64,000 nt of DNA, from NCBI RefSeq assembly GCF_018860745.1, contig NZ_JAHKPY010000002.1, positions 750,618-814,617 of the forward strand, in the 5' to 3' direction. Shown here in pieces: positions 36,478 to 44,847 of the stretch (position 1 is its first letter; every line of letters begins with the position of its first letter). The translations under genes and the position numbers were made by a program. The notes beneath the pieces are model-generated. The model saw only the letters and a list, made by a program, of their open reading frames with translations. It ran no database searches and was not told where the DNA came from. This DNA comes from Zobellia uliginosa (GTDB taxonomy: Bacteria; Bacteroidota; Bacteroidia; Flavobacteriales; Flavobacteriaceae).

Positions 36478-36954
36478 TCAATTGCTTTTTAGCTTTTCCG
36501 CTACCTCGTCATAATATTCCTGCGTTAGTACTTCAGTCCAAGTAGTTGGTTGTCCTCCACCATATAAAGCCAAATACGTTACATCATTGCTCTTGGTCGA
36601 TGAATGCCAATGTTCGATATCTTTATCACATTTTATTATATCTCCTTCTTTCAGAATTATTGGCTCGTTTCCTCTCTCTTGATAATACCCTTTTCCTTCT
36701 ACGATTATTAAGACTTGTGCAGAATCGTGTTTATGCCAATCCAAAGTTGAGTTGGCTTTGAAGGTTGCTTTGGTAATATTATAACCCAATTCTTGGTCAT
36801 CGTGGATAATGGCATTTAACCAAGCCTCTCCGATATAATGAGTGTTTGGCGCTTTCTTACCTTCATTAAGGTAGGAGGCAACATTATATTCAGCATCTTG
36901 TGAAAATACAGGTATAGAGAATAAAATTAAGAGGAAGAAAATCGTATTTTTCAT
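36478..36954 (-). CDS. Exported cupin-domain protein
   Basis: The 158-residue protein has a signal peptide ending VFSQ and a single cupin barrel. Metal-binding-type residues are visible in LDWHKHDSAQVLIIVEGKGYYQ (His, His, Gln/Glu region) and IEHWHSS (His). It resembles small secreted or periplasmic cupins of the DUF-type with the pattern HxHxxxQ...G.G. The reaction is unknown. It forms a single-gene cassette between elements C and D. Confidence 0.8.
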   Translation of the reverse strand: MKNTIFFLLILFSIPVFSQDAEYNVASYLNEGKKAPNTHYIGEAWLNAIIHDDQELGYNITKATFKANSTLDWHKHDSAQVLIIVEGKGYYQERGNEPIILKEGDIIKCDKDIEHWHSSTKSNDVTYLALYGGGQPTTWTEVLTQEYYDEVAEKLKSN

Positions 36955-36981
36955 TTTACTTTATTTTTTGCTTGGTTCTTA

Positions 36982-37362
36982 TGCACAACTATCTTCTAAA
37001 GGTATTCAAAAAACTCTAAAAACTGTAGTTTCGTCCGAGTAGGAAGCCCATAAGCATGCTAGTTGCGCGCGGATTGGATATTCCCTCTGTTTTTTGTTAC
37101 AACCCAATTTTTTAAGGATTTTAATTCTGAATTTTGACCTTCCTGAAATCTTTTTTCAACGTTAAAGATAACTGTCGGGCTAAGCTTGGTGCGGTAATAA
37201 GGAAACTTTTCGTTTCCGTCTTTGCAGGAAGCTAAAGCTTATTGTTTAGTTTTATTTTTTGTTTGTACAAAGCTAAATTCATAAGATTTAGCGACATTAT
37301 AAATATACACAAACCCTGCGATTAAGCCCGAAACCCATATAATTTATAGGTTTTGTTGTGCA
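36982..37362. repeat. attC-like palindromic element D (long)
   Basis: The ends TGCACAACTATCTTC (36982) and GGTTTTGTTGTGCA (to 37362) form an inverted pair. The long interior carries smaller hairpins such as GGAAAC-TTTTC-GTTTCC. At about 380 nt this is the longest spacer of the set. No coding frame is seen inside it. Confidence 0.5.
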
Positions 37363-37398
37363 AAGTATTTTATTTTTTCCTTACTTATCTCGGTCTTA

Positions 37399-37803
37399 TT
37401 AATCCAGTGCGTTTTGGTCAACTCCGTAATATTCAACTCCAAATCTGTCGCTCTTTTCCAAGTATTTTTTTATTAAATCGTTTTCATCTTCTACATAAGT
37501 GTTTATACCTAAAAAGGAAACATTATCCTCATATTTATGCAACATAATAGCTCTAGGTTCTCCAACCATAGGAATAAATGGAGAATCCTTTTCATGGCCA
37601 ATGGATGGGTTATCCTTTTCTAAATCGTAAATATATGTTACGTCCACTTTTCTGTTTTGATAGGCAAATTCTTTTTCGACTTTTATAATAAGTCCTTGCA
37701 CTTCAACAAAGTCCTCTTCATTATAATCTTCAAAATTCTTTGTCGATTTTTCTCGACAACCGTGAAATAAAACGATAAGTGAAATAATCAGAAAACTTCT
37801 CAT
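37399..37803 (-). CDS. Small exported lipoprotein of unknown function
   Basis: From the ATG at 37803 the product is about 134 residues with the signal MRSFLIISLIVLFHGCREKS and a lipidated Cys at residue 16. The longer in-frame TTG at 37821 falls inside element E and is rejected. The mature part has a beta-rich VQGLIIKVEKEF segment and an acidic linker. I do not recognise the family. It occupies one cassette between elements D and E. Confidence 0.7.
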   Translation of the reverse strand: MRSFLIISLIVLFHGCREKSTKNFEDYNEEDFVEVQGLIIKVEKEFAYQNRKVDVTYIYDLEKDNPSIGHEKDSPFIPMVGEPRAIMLHKYEDNVSFLGINTYVEDENDLIKKYLEKSDRFGVEYYGVDQNALD

Positions 37804-37813
37804 GGTGAATATG

Positions 37814-38010
37814 TTGCACAACGGTTTAGCTATGAACAGTACGGGAGCAAATTAGCGTTTACTTTCCTTTTGGGACTTAGCCAAACCTTTTTGTTTTGCT
37901 TTTTCTTTTTTTATTCAATGCCAAATCCAAAAGTTTTGGCGGTGTTTATTGATATTCCGGGTTTATAAATTAAGCAGCCAAGCCTATATTGTTTAGAGGT
38001 TGTGTTAGCA
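37814..38010. repeat. attC-like palindromic element E
   Basis: The left end is TTGCACAACGGTTTAGCTA (37814) and the right end, on the other strand, is TTGCTAACACAACCTCTAAA (from 38010). An inner pair with GGGACTTAGCCAAAC and CCAAAAGTTTTGGC adds further folding potential. The GTTGTGC end lies about 10 nt before the start of the lipoprotein gene. Confidence 0.6.
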
Positions 38011-38016
38011 ATAGTT

Positions 38017-38562
38017 TTAATTTTTAGCATTATTATATTTTTCAATAATATACTTTATGTTATCTAAACTTCCTTTTAAAGTTTCAAACTCTTGAAGAAT
38101 TTTTGGCTTATCTTCCAATAATGTTCGGATTTGTCCATGAGATTTTTTCCTTGAAGTACCTATACTTGTCGACCTAAGAATGGAGTTATTCTTAATATAA
38201 TAATATGAAGGTTTTTCATTTGCTAAACTTACAACAGATTTAAATAACCTAATTTCACCGTCAACGATTCTCTCTAAAAAAAAGTGCTTATCTCTAGATA
38301 CAAAAAATGCGTCTCCATCAACGCCATCAATAGTGTGAAAAAACTTAACTTCACTTGGCTTGATAGGTCTATACTTTTTATTGTCCTCTTTAAACTTATA
38401 ATGAAACTGGGTAAGTTTAGGTCCTCCAAGATCTGTTCTTCTCTTTACTTTACCATAAATTGTGTCATTATCAAATGTTACTATATATTCTTTGTTTTGT
38501 GACATGCAATTATTATAAATTAATATCATAATAATTAGTCCGATTATTTTTTTAATTTTCAT
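38017..38562 (-). CDS. Exported protein of unknown function
   Basis: The 181-residue protein begins MKIKKIIGLIIMILIYNNCMSQ, a signal sequence with a possible lipobox Cys at residue 19. The mature part has the beta pattern YIVTFDNDTIYGKVKRR and a basic C-terminus. Many Bacteroidota genomes encode small exported proteins with a similar KDTIxGxV start, but I cannot name the family. It is the outermost gene of the cassette-like series, with the element F half-site upstream of it. Confidence 0.65.
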   Translation of the reverse strand: MKIKKIIGLIIMILIYNNCMSQNKEYIVTFDNDTIYGKVKRRTDLGGPKLTQFHYKFKEDNKKYRPIKPSEVKFFHTIDGVDGDAFFVSRDKHFFLERIVDGEIRLFKSVVSLANEKPSYYYIKNNSILRSTSIGTSRKKSHGQIRTLLEDKPKILQEFETLKGSLDNIKYIIEKYNNAKN

Positions 38563-39074
38563 ATTTAACTTTATCTAATATTTTTTAAAAATACTTATTC
38601 GATTTTCTGAGGTTTGTTATTTACGGAATTCAATTATTGCTAACAATTATATAAGCGTACTTAGGTACGTTTATTTCTATTTTATATATACTACTAATCT
38701 AAAGCAATTTTAATTCTCCCAGTTTAATATTAACAGTAGTTTTTGCAAGAAAGGTAAATGTAAAGGCCCATGGCCCATATCACGATTCGTACATCAAATA
38801 AAACCTCTCACTGATCAAATTTTTCCTTTTTCAACAGGGCCGTCTAATCGGTTTTTGATTGCATACGATGTGGATTATTTACATGAGAGCACTATTAAAA
38901 TTAGTATCATCATGATTAAAAAATCAGTAAATATAGGGTAGTAAATATGGTAAAAAGAAAATAATGGTCAAACAAGCAATAACAAAGTATCCGTTATGTT
39001 TGAATGGAAATAACGATTTCGTATATTCATCGTTTCTTATAGAAAAAATTAATATCATTGGAGAATAGAAGCGA
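38563..39074. other. Intergenic stretch with attC-like half-element F
   Basis: TTGCTAACAATTATATAAGC (from 38627) matches the left ends of the other elements and is followed by a small CGTAC-TTAG-GTACG hairpin. No right arm is found. The remainder is AT-rich. Near 39015 an AACGAT...ATCGTT inverted pair lies in the moeA upstream region. No gene is seen. Confidence 0.45.
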
Positions 39075-40292
39075 ATGGCCCACATCTATGACACAAAGAA
39101 CAAAAGGCTAATGATTGACACCACTACAGCGTTAGAGTTAGTTTTGTTGCATGGTTCCGTTAACACGAATGTACTTGAGGTAGACCTTAAAGATGGATTG
39201 GATTATGTGCTGGCCCAGGATGTAATTTCAGAAATAGATATGCCACCATTTAGACAGTCTGCTATGGATGGTTATGCTTTACATATGGGAGATGATGCTA
39301 CGTATACCCTTGTAGGTGAAGTAAAAGCAGGTGACAACAACAATCCCACTTTGCAGAAAGGCAAAGCGGTACGGATTTTTACGGGGGCTCCCGTGCCCAT
39401 TACGGCAAATACGGTTGTGATGCAAGAAAAAGTAACCGTTGAGGGTACTAAAATAACCATAGAAGAACCGCTAAAAGAGAATACGAATATCAGACCCCAA
39501 GGAGAGCAGATAAAATTAGGTGGTGTTGCCATAAATAAAGGAACAACAATTAAGGGAGTTCATATAGGTTTTTTGGCCAGTTTAGGAGTTACAAAAATCA
39601 CGGTTTGTAAAAAGCCGTCCATTGCTATCATAGTTACAGGTAATGAACTTAAAAGTGCTGGAACTAAATTGTCTTATGGTGAGATATACGAATCCAATGG
39701 TGCCATGCTAACCGCTGTACTAAATGAACTAGGTTACCAGAATACCTCTGTTATAACTATTAAGGACGATTATGGTAAAACAAAAAAAGTTCTAAACGAT
39801 ACCATAGGAAAACATGATTTGGTTATTGTAACAGGTGGTGTATCTGTTGGTGATTATGATTTTGTTGGAAAAGCATTTGATGAAATTGGCGTAGAACAGG
39901 TATTTTATAAAGTGAAACAAAAGCCAGGAAAACCTTTGTACTTTGGAAAAAAAGAAGGTGCATCCATATTTGGGCTACCCGGAAATCCTGCAGCTGCGCT
40001 TAGTTGTTTTTACATCTATGTGTATCCACTTTTAAAAAAATATGAAGGCGCAGAGCATACAAGCCTGCCCAGTATCTCATTACCTTTGTTATCTGATTAT
40101 TCGGTAAAAGGAACTCAGGCACAATTTTTAAAAGCAAGAATAGAAGCTGCGGGAGTAACTATTTTAGGAGGGCAGGGTTCTGCTATGGTACGTGCTTTTG
40201 GAGATGCAAACGCCTTGGTTTGTTTGCCTGTAAACTCTACGGAAATCAAAAAAGGCCAGATTGTAAAAACCATACTACTACCCTTTAAATAG
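39075..40292 (+). CDS. moeA: Molybdopterin molybdenumtransferase
   Basis: MoeA inserts molybdate into adenylylated molybdopterin. The 405-residue protein shows the N-terminal MPPFRQSAMDGYAL segment, the FTGAPVPITANTVVMQEKV region, and the C-terminal MoCF-type domain with VTGNEL, TGGVSVGDYDF, KQKPGKPLYFG and GLPGNPAAALSCF. Length and order are standard. The ATG at 39111 (MIDTTTALELVLLHG) could be the true start since it matches the usual N-terminus better. It begins a four-gene cofactor operon with the ModE-like, moaE and moaA genes. Confidence 0.96.
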   Translation: MAHIYDTKNKRLMIDTTTALELVLLHGSVNTNVLEVDLKDGLDYVLAQDVISEIDMPPFRQSAMDGYALHMGDDATYTLVGEVKAGDNNNPTLQKGKAVRIFTGAPVPITANTVVMQEKVTVEGTKITIEEPLKENTNIRPQGEQIKLGGVAINKGTTIKGVHIGFLASLGVTKITVCKKPSIAIIVTGNELKSAGTKLSYGEIYESNGAMLTAVLNELGYQNTSVITIKDDYGKTKKVLNDTIGKHDLVIVTGGVSVGDYDFVGKAFDEIGVEQVFYKVKQKPGKPLYFGKKEGASIFGLPGNPAAALSCFYIYVYPLLKKYEGAEHTSLPSISLPLLSDYSVKGTQAQFLKARIEAAGVTILGGQGSAMVRAFGDANALVCLPVNSTEIKKGQIVKTILLPFK

Positions 40293-40302
40293 AACAGCCA
40301 TT

Positions 40303-40644
40303 ATGAGCGATTATAAAATTAAAAGTAGGATTTGGATAGAAGTAGGGGATAATGTATTAGTGGGTGAAGGTAGGGTGCGATTGCTAAAAGAAATTGAAGC
40401 TCAGGGTTCCCTATCGAAAGCTGCAAAAACAATTGGTATGTCCTATAAAAAAGCGTGGACGCTAGTAGATGCGGTAAATAAATCAGGAAAAGAGGCCGTA
40501 GTAACTACTTCGGTTGGTGGGCAAAAGGGGGGAGGAACGGTAATTACCCCTTATGGGAAAAGCTTAATAACCGCTTTTGACAGAATCAATAAAAAATGTT
40601 GGGAATTCTTAGATCAAGAATTTGAAACCCTAAACGGAATTTAA
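40303..40644 (+). CDS. ModE-type winged helix regulator, DNA-binding domain only
   Basis: This 113-residue protein corresponds to the N-terminal LysR-like winged helix of ModE: KEIEAQGSLSKAAKTIGMSYKKAWTLVDAVNK, then GGQKGGGTVITPYGK. There is no C-terminal molybdate-binding (TOBE/Mop) domain, so it cannot sense molybdate through that route. It lies 10 nt after moeA. Regulation of this operon or of molybdate uptake is inferred from context. Confidence 0.9.
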   Translation: MSDYKIKSRIWIEVGDNVLVGEGRVRLLKEIEAQGSLSKAAKTIGMSYKKAWTLVDAVNKSGKEAVVTTSVGGQKGGGTVITPYGKSLITAFDRINKKCWEFLDQEFETLNGI

Positions 40645-40688
40645 GAAAGCAGAACAAGACAATAATCAGAGCAAAATAGGATTAGAAA

Positions 40689-41129
40689 ATGAACACTACT
40701 TATAAAAACGTCTTTAAACAAGGAGCAATTTCTTCGGAATTTATAGGAGAGTCTATTGCCAAACATCAATCTAAAACAACTATTGGCGCGCATAATATTT
40801 TTCTAGGCCAAGTACGGGCAGATGTGGTTGAGGATAAAAAAGTTGCTGCAATTGAGTATACCGCTTATGAGGACATGGCAAATAAACAATTCCATGAGAT
40901 AAGGGAGGCGACTTTTAAAAAATTCAATCTTTCCTGTATGCATATCTACCATAGTTTGGGGGAGGTGAAATCCGGAGAGATATGCTTATTTGTCTTTGTG
41001 TCTTCCCCAAGAAGAAAAGAGGTTTTTAAGGCATTGGAATATGTGGTGGAGGCTATTAAAGCCGATGTGCCTGTTTTTGGTAAGGAAATTTTTGAGGATG
41101 CATCTTCGCAATGGAAAGTAAATAGCTAG
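40689..41129 (+). CDS. moaE: Molybdopterin synthase catalytic subunit
   Basis: MoaE transfers sulfur from MoaD thiocarboxylate to precursor Z. The 146-residue protein shows the family signatures TTIGAHNIFLGQVR, AIEYTAYEDMA, IYHSLGEVKSGEICLFVFVS and DVPVFGKE near the C-terminus. Length is typical. The small partner MoaD, MoaC and the adenylyltransferase are not in the window, so the pathway must be completed elsewhere. moaA follows after 4 nt. Confidence 0.93.
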   Translation: MNTTYKNVFKQGAISSEFIGESIAKHQSKTTIGAHNIFLGQVRADVVEDKKVAAIEYTAYEDMANKQFHEIREATFKKFNLSCMHIYHSLGEVKSGEICLFVFVSSPRRKEVFKALEYVVEAIKADVPVFGKEIFEDASSQWKVNS

Positions 41130-41133
41130 CTGC

Positions 41134-42144
41134 ATGGTAGATATTACAAACAATAATATACTCACGGACACATTTGGTAGAAAGCATACCTACTTGCGTA
41201 TCTCACTTACGGAGCGTTGTAATTTACGCTGTACGTATTGCATGCCCGCAGCGGGTATTCCGCTTTCTCCAAAATCCCACATTATGACGTATGAGGAAAT
41301 TTATGCCATAGCAAAAGAGTTTGTGGACCACGGAGTCACCAAAATACGACTTACAGGTGGCGAGCCCTTGGTGCGAAAAGATGCTGCGTTGATTATGGAG
41401 AAATTGGCTTCACTGCCTATAGAATTGGCAATAACCACCAACGGTGTTATCGTAGATAAGTTCATTGATACCTTTAAGAAAATAGGTCTTAAGAAAATTA
41501 ATGTGAGCCTAGATTCTCTAAATACGGAAAAAAATACATTTATAACCCGTAGGGATTACTTTAAAAGGGTTTATGACAATATCCAGTTGTTGGTAAAGGA
41601 AGGTTTTGAAGTGAAAATAAATTGTGTTTTAATTAAAGGTTTTAATGAAAACGAGATTATCGATTTTATAGAGCTTACCAAGACGCAGGCGTTGCAGATT
41701 CGTTTTATTGAGTTTATGCCTTTTGATGGTAATAAATGGGATTTAGAAAAATTGGTATCGCTAGAAGACATACTAAAACGAGTATATGACCATTATGAAG
41801 CAAGCAGTTTTGTAAGGTTGAACGATGCACCTAATGATACAGCCAAGAATTATCAAATAAAAGGCTATACGGGTACTTTTGCTATCATAAGCTCTGTTAC
41901 CAATCCGTTTTGCGATAGTTGTAATAGAGTGCGCTTAACAGCAAACGGGCAACTTAAGAATTGCTTATTCTCAACCACGGAATCCGATTTACTTACACCT
42001 CTTCGTGAAGGGAAATCTATAACTACGGTAATTGAGAAAGCAGTTGGTGCTAAGAAAAAAGTACGTAGCGGTATGGATAGTCTAGAGAAATTTAAGAATC
42101 CAGATTCGCATAACAACCGTAGTATGATCGCTATAGGCGGATAA
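41134..42144 (+). CDS. moaA: GTP 3',8-cyclase
   Basis: MoaA is the radical SAM enzyme that starts molybdenum cofactor synthesis from GTP. The 336-residue protein has the N-terminal 4Fe-4S motif in ERCNLRCTYCMPA, the SAM-binding RLTGGEPLVRKD segment, the C-terminal second cluster in NPFCDSCNRVRLTANGQLKN plus a third Cys, and the conserved GG at the extreme C-terminus. It is the last gene of the operon, and a strong bidirectional terminator follows. Confidence 0.97.
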   Translation: MVDITNNNILTDTFGRKHTYLRISLTERCNLRCTYCMPAAGIPLSPKSHIMTYEEIYAIAKEFVDHGVTKIRLTGGEPLVRKDAALIMEKLASLPIELAITTNGVIVDKFIDTFKKIGLKKINVSLDSLNTEKNTFITRRDYFKRVYDNIQLLVKEGFEVKINCVLIKGFNENEIIDFIELTKTQALQIRFIEFMPFDGNKWDLEKLVSLEDILKRVYDHYEASSFVRLNDAPNDTAKNYQIKGYTGTFAIISSVTNPFCDSCNRVRLTANGQLKNCLFSTTESDLLTPLREGKSITTVIEKAVGAKKKVRSGMDSLEKFKNPDSHNNRSMIAIGG

Positions 42145-42146
42145 AA

Positions 42147-42175
42147 AAAGCTGCAATCTTTTGGATTGCAGCTTT
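42147..42175. terminator. Bidirectional terminator between moaA and the porin gene
   Basis: AAAGCTGCAATC pairs perfectly with GATTGCAGCTTT over 12 bp with a 5-nt loop. A-rich flanks precede the left arm, so it can serve the convergent genes on both strands. Confidence 0.9.
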
Positions 42176-42198
42176 ACTATGTTGAGGTAGTTGTATGC

Positions 42199-43491
42199 TT
42201 AATTTGCTGCTTTACTCAAATTTGTCTTAAAAAGATTAGGGTTGATTGTTAGTTGAACCCATCCCCAGTTGTTTGTATTATCACTTGGTCTGCCACCTTT
42301 TATAAGACTCATACTGTCCGAAGCAAACATATGTGAATAGCCTACATTTAGTTTTACATTCTTCATTAAGGCTTGCGTATAAACCAAATCTAATTCCGTT
42401 CCTAAATAAGCATCTGAATCTCCGGTAAGTTCTGCATTGGCGCTAAAATAATGCCCTTTTAACAATAGGTTGGATTTTTCTCCTGTGGTAAAAACAACTT
42501 TTCCGTACACATCATTAAGTCCAACGTTGTTAGCATGGTTGCCAACATAAAAATAATCCATAAATCCATTAAACTTGTGATTGGTGCCGTATAGAGGAAA
42601 GAACGATTTGTTTTTGGAGTCACCGTCTTGATCAGTTCCGCTTAAAAGTTCAACACCTAATCCGTAAAGAATTTTATTAGATTTATAAGTAGCCTCTAAA
42701 GCCAATTGATAAGCTGCTAAATCTGTGGTAGCATTCGCTTTCCCAAATTGATAATAGGCACTACCGGCAAAATTTACTTTTTGTACGGGAAATTTAAAGT
42801 ATGAACCCGTAGTCTGTCTATAGGAAACGCCGTCTGCAATGTCATTGGCATCACCTGTAAAATCTTGAAAACCTGTATTTAGAAAAAGAAAGCTCACAGA
42901 ACTTTTCTCCCAAGATTTTTTGAGGTACGCATATTGCATGGATTTATAAGTAAAAAAACCTTGAATGTTATATGCAGTTCCTTCATTACTTGGTACTTCT
43001 TGGCTAAACGCTCCACCTAGGTCAAGCATAAAGTCATCCTTCTTATAGCTAATGATAGCTGCATCATGAAAGCGACCTTGCATTGCCCAATCCAGACCTC
43101 CAAAAATACGTTGGTCATCATAGGATATAACTTGCCTACCTACTTTTGTAGACCAGTTTTCATTGAATTGTAATTCTGCCCAAGCTTGAAATAAAGAAAA
43201 AGAGTCATTACCGTCTATTGCTAATATTTGCCGCGTGTCTCCCCAAGTACTCACATCTTGTACGGCAATAAATAGTTTTAATTTTTCGGCGGAATACCCA
43301 ATATTAAGACGGGTACGTTGGTTTACGAATGCAGCGGGATCCGCATCATTAGGGAAAAGGTTGTTAAAGCCGTGGCGATATTCAAAGCGAGCTCTTACAT
43401 CTGCATCTACTTCCAGCGTTTGCGCTGTTATTGGAATAAAGTTGAAAATAAGTAAAAAAAGAATACCTATCTGAAGTCTTTGTATGGTCAT
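42199..43491 (-). CDS. Alginate-export-like outer membrane porin
   Basis: The 430-residue protein has a signal peptide ending ITAQ and many amphipathic beta-strands. The start (DVRARFEYRHGFNNLF, QRTRLNIGYSAEKLKLFIAV) and GGLDWAMQGRFHDAA are typical of the alginate-export/porin family. In Bacteroidota such porins often sit near respiratory nitrogen genes, so it may admit nitrite or another anion; this is inference. An FNR-like palindrome lies at 43549-43560, about 60 nt upstream of its start. Confidence 0.85.
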   Translation of the reverse strand: MTIQRLQIGILFLLIFNFIPITAQTLEVDADVRARFEYRHGFNNLFPNDADPAAFVNQRTRLNIGYSAEKLKLFIAVQDVSTWGDTRQILAIDGNDSFSLFQAWAELQFNENWSTKVGRQVISYDDQRIFGGLDWAMQGRFHDAAIISYKKDDFMLDLGGAFSQEVPSNEGTAYNIQGFFTYKSMQYAYLKKSWEKSSVSFLFLNTGFQDFTGDANDIADGVSYRQTTGSYFKFPVQKVNFAGSAYYQFGKANATTDLAAYQLALEATYKSNKILYGLGVELLSGTDQDGDSKNKSFFPLYGTNHKFNGFMDYFYVGNHANNVGLNDVYGKVVFTTGEKSNLLLKGHYFSANAELTGDSDAYLGTELDLVYTQALMKNVKLNVGYSHMFASDSMSLIKGGRPSDNTNNWGWVQLTINPNLFKTNLSKAAN

Positions 43492-43548
43492 AATAGTTGA
43501 TTTATTACATTTGGCAACAAAGATTCACTATTTAAACCTCAATAAACA

Positions 43549-43560
43549 TGACATTTATCA
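43549..43560 (-). promoter_or_regulatory. FNR/CRP-like site upstream of the porin gene
   Basis: TGAC-ATTT-ATCA (TGAT-N4-GTCA on the minus strand) has one mismatch to the TGAT-N4-ATCA core. A better copy lies upstream of nrfH. Confidence 0.45.
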
Positions 43561-43577
43561 TCTGTAAGAGATAAGGT

Positions 43578-44027
43578 CTAAACACCCGGATTCCACCCAA
43601 GTGCAATGGCTACTTGTTTTTTTTCCTTAATAATAGATCGTATCATATAAGGTCTGTCCGTATCTACGTTCTGAATGGTTTCTTGCATAGGCTTACCGTC
43701 TATAGTAACGTCTCCGGTAAAATTTGCCAAGGGTTGGTGGCCTAGGCCGTATCTGTTGTCTTCAACCAAAAGAAGCATCAACATTTTTTCAGGGTCTGGC
43801 GTAGAACAATAAATGCCAAGTTCATCCCATAAATACACGTTATTTTTTGTTTGTTTAATAGGCTCAATACGTGACGCCTCTCCTAATATACTTTTTAGAA
43901 CTGTGTAATTAGTAGGGAAACTAATGAGCGTATTATTAAGGAGTATCTCCTTAGCATTACATTCTATAGTAACCGTATCACTCTTTTTTTTTCTTTTGCT
44001 CGGATCTCTAAAGTCAAATATTCCCAT
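43578..44027 (-). CDS. Hypothetical protein
   Basis: From the ATG at 44027 (MGIFDFRDPSKRKKK) this is a 149-residue soluble protein. Longer in-frame starts at 44057 (ATG) and 44066 (TTG) exist. It has a basic N-terminal stretch, then a beta-rich body with LLNNTLISFPTNYTVLKSIL, VYLWDELGIYC and ending AIALGWNPGV. I do not recognise it beyond a resemblance to uncharacterised Bacteroidota DUF proteins. It lies divergent to nrfH and between nrf and the porin, without clear functional linkage. Confidence 0.65.
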   Translation of the reverse strand: MGIFDFRDPSKRKKKSDTVTIECNAKEILLNNTLISFPTNYTVLKSILGEASRIEPIKQTKNNVYLWDELGIYCSTPDPEKMLMLLLVEDNRYGLGHQPLANFTGDVTIDGKPMQETIQNVDTDRPYMIRSIIKEKKQVAIALGWNPGV

Positions 44028-44117
44028 ACCATGCAAGATATTTCTTTTTTTGAGCATAGTGTGCAATTTGGGTTTTATTATCAGTAGGTGTTTTCTGATT
44101 TTTTAACAGTAAAAAAT

Positions 44118-44131
44118 ATGATATTAATCAT
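44118..44131 (+). promoter_or_regulatory. FNR/CRP-like operator upstream of nrfHA
   Basis: ATGAT-ATTA-ATCAT has the TGAT-N4-ATCA arms of the FNR/CRP superfamily core. It lies about 110 nt before the nrfH start. Control by oxygen or nitrogen oxides is inferred. Confidence 0.6.
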
Positions 44132-44239
44132 AAAATAGTCGAAATTTTTTTAACTTAATTTTTTGTTAAGAAATACTGTAAATCAGGCATGTATAAAGTA
44201 TTTTTTAACTATTTTCGTGTTTCTAATTAACCGCCAAAA

Positions 44240-44836
44240 TTGAAGGAAACCCCTAACATACTACCCAATAAAAATTCTGGATGGAGAACTACGGCTGTAT
44301 TTCTCATTGCTGTATTTATTGGTATTGGTTTGTTTTTGGCTAAAGAAGGAGAGGTTGTTTCTTACCTGTCGGATAATCCAGAAGCATGTGTTAATTGCCA
44401 TGTAATGACTCCTGTTTATAATGGTTGGATGCATAGTTCACACAGAGAGTGGGCCAATTGCAACGATTGCCACGTACCTCATGATAACGTAGTAAATAAG
44501 TATTTCTTCAAGGCAAAAGATGGCTTGTATCATGCAACGATATTTACGTTAAGAGCAGAGCCAGACGTAATAAAAATGCAAGAAGCCTCTCAGAAAGTGG
44601 TACAGGCAAACTGCATACGTTGCCATATGCAACAAGTTACTCAAACAAAATATGACGGTTGGATAGATAACCATGCCGAGAATAGAACGGATAGACAATG
44701 TTGGAGCTGTCATAGGGAAATTCCACATGGAAAAGTACAAGGTATTTCTACATTACGATACAATATAGCACCATTACCAACCGATCAAGAAGAAGCTGTA
44801 ATACCTGCTTGGTTAGAAAAAGAAAAGAATAAATAA
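44240..44836 (+). CDS. nrfH: Cytochrome c nitrite reductase small subunit (quinol-linked tetraheme)
   Basis: NrfH is a membrane-anchored NapC/NirT-type cytochrome that passes electrons from menaquinol to NrfA. The 198-residue protein has one N-terminal helix (TTAVFLIAVFIGIGLFLA) and four CxxCH heme motifs: CVNCH, CNDCH, CIRCH and CWSCH. The start is TTG, the first in the frame. The nrfA gene follows after 11 nt. An FNR-like site lies upstream. Confidence 0.95.
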   Translation: MKETPNILPNKNSGWRTTAVFLIAVFIGIGLFLAKEGEVVSYLSDNPEACVNCHVMTPVYNGWMHSSHREWANCNDCHVPHDNVVNKYFFKAKDGLYHATIFTLRAEPDVIKMQEASQKVVQANCIRCHMQQVTQTKYDGWIDNHAENRTDRQCWSCHREIPHGKVQGISTLRYNIAPLPTDQEEAVIPAWLEKEKNK

Positions 44837-44847
44837 CGACGAGGAGT

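Noticed and set aside
37804-37821. In-frame N-terminal extension of the lipoprotein gene at 37399
   Set aside because: The extra TTG start lies in the palindromic element E and would spoil a good lipoprotein signal that starts at the ATG at 37803.
33141-38670. CRISPR array reading of the repeated spacers
   Set aside because: The repeats are long, imperfect inverted pairs between genes, not short direct repeats with uniform spacers, and no cas gene is present.
38910-38930. TGAT...ATCA arms upstream of moeA as a third FNR site
   Set aside because: The spacing between arms is six bases instead of four, so it does not fit the FNR/CRP core.
39015-39050. Molybdenum cofactor riboswitch upstream of moeA
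   Set aside because: Only a small AACGAT...ATCGTT inverted pair is visible; the multi-stem Moco motif could not be recognised.
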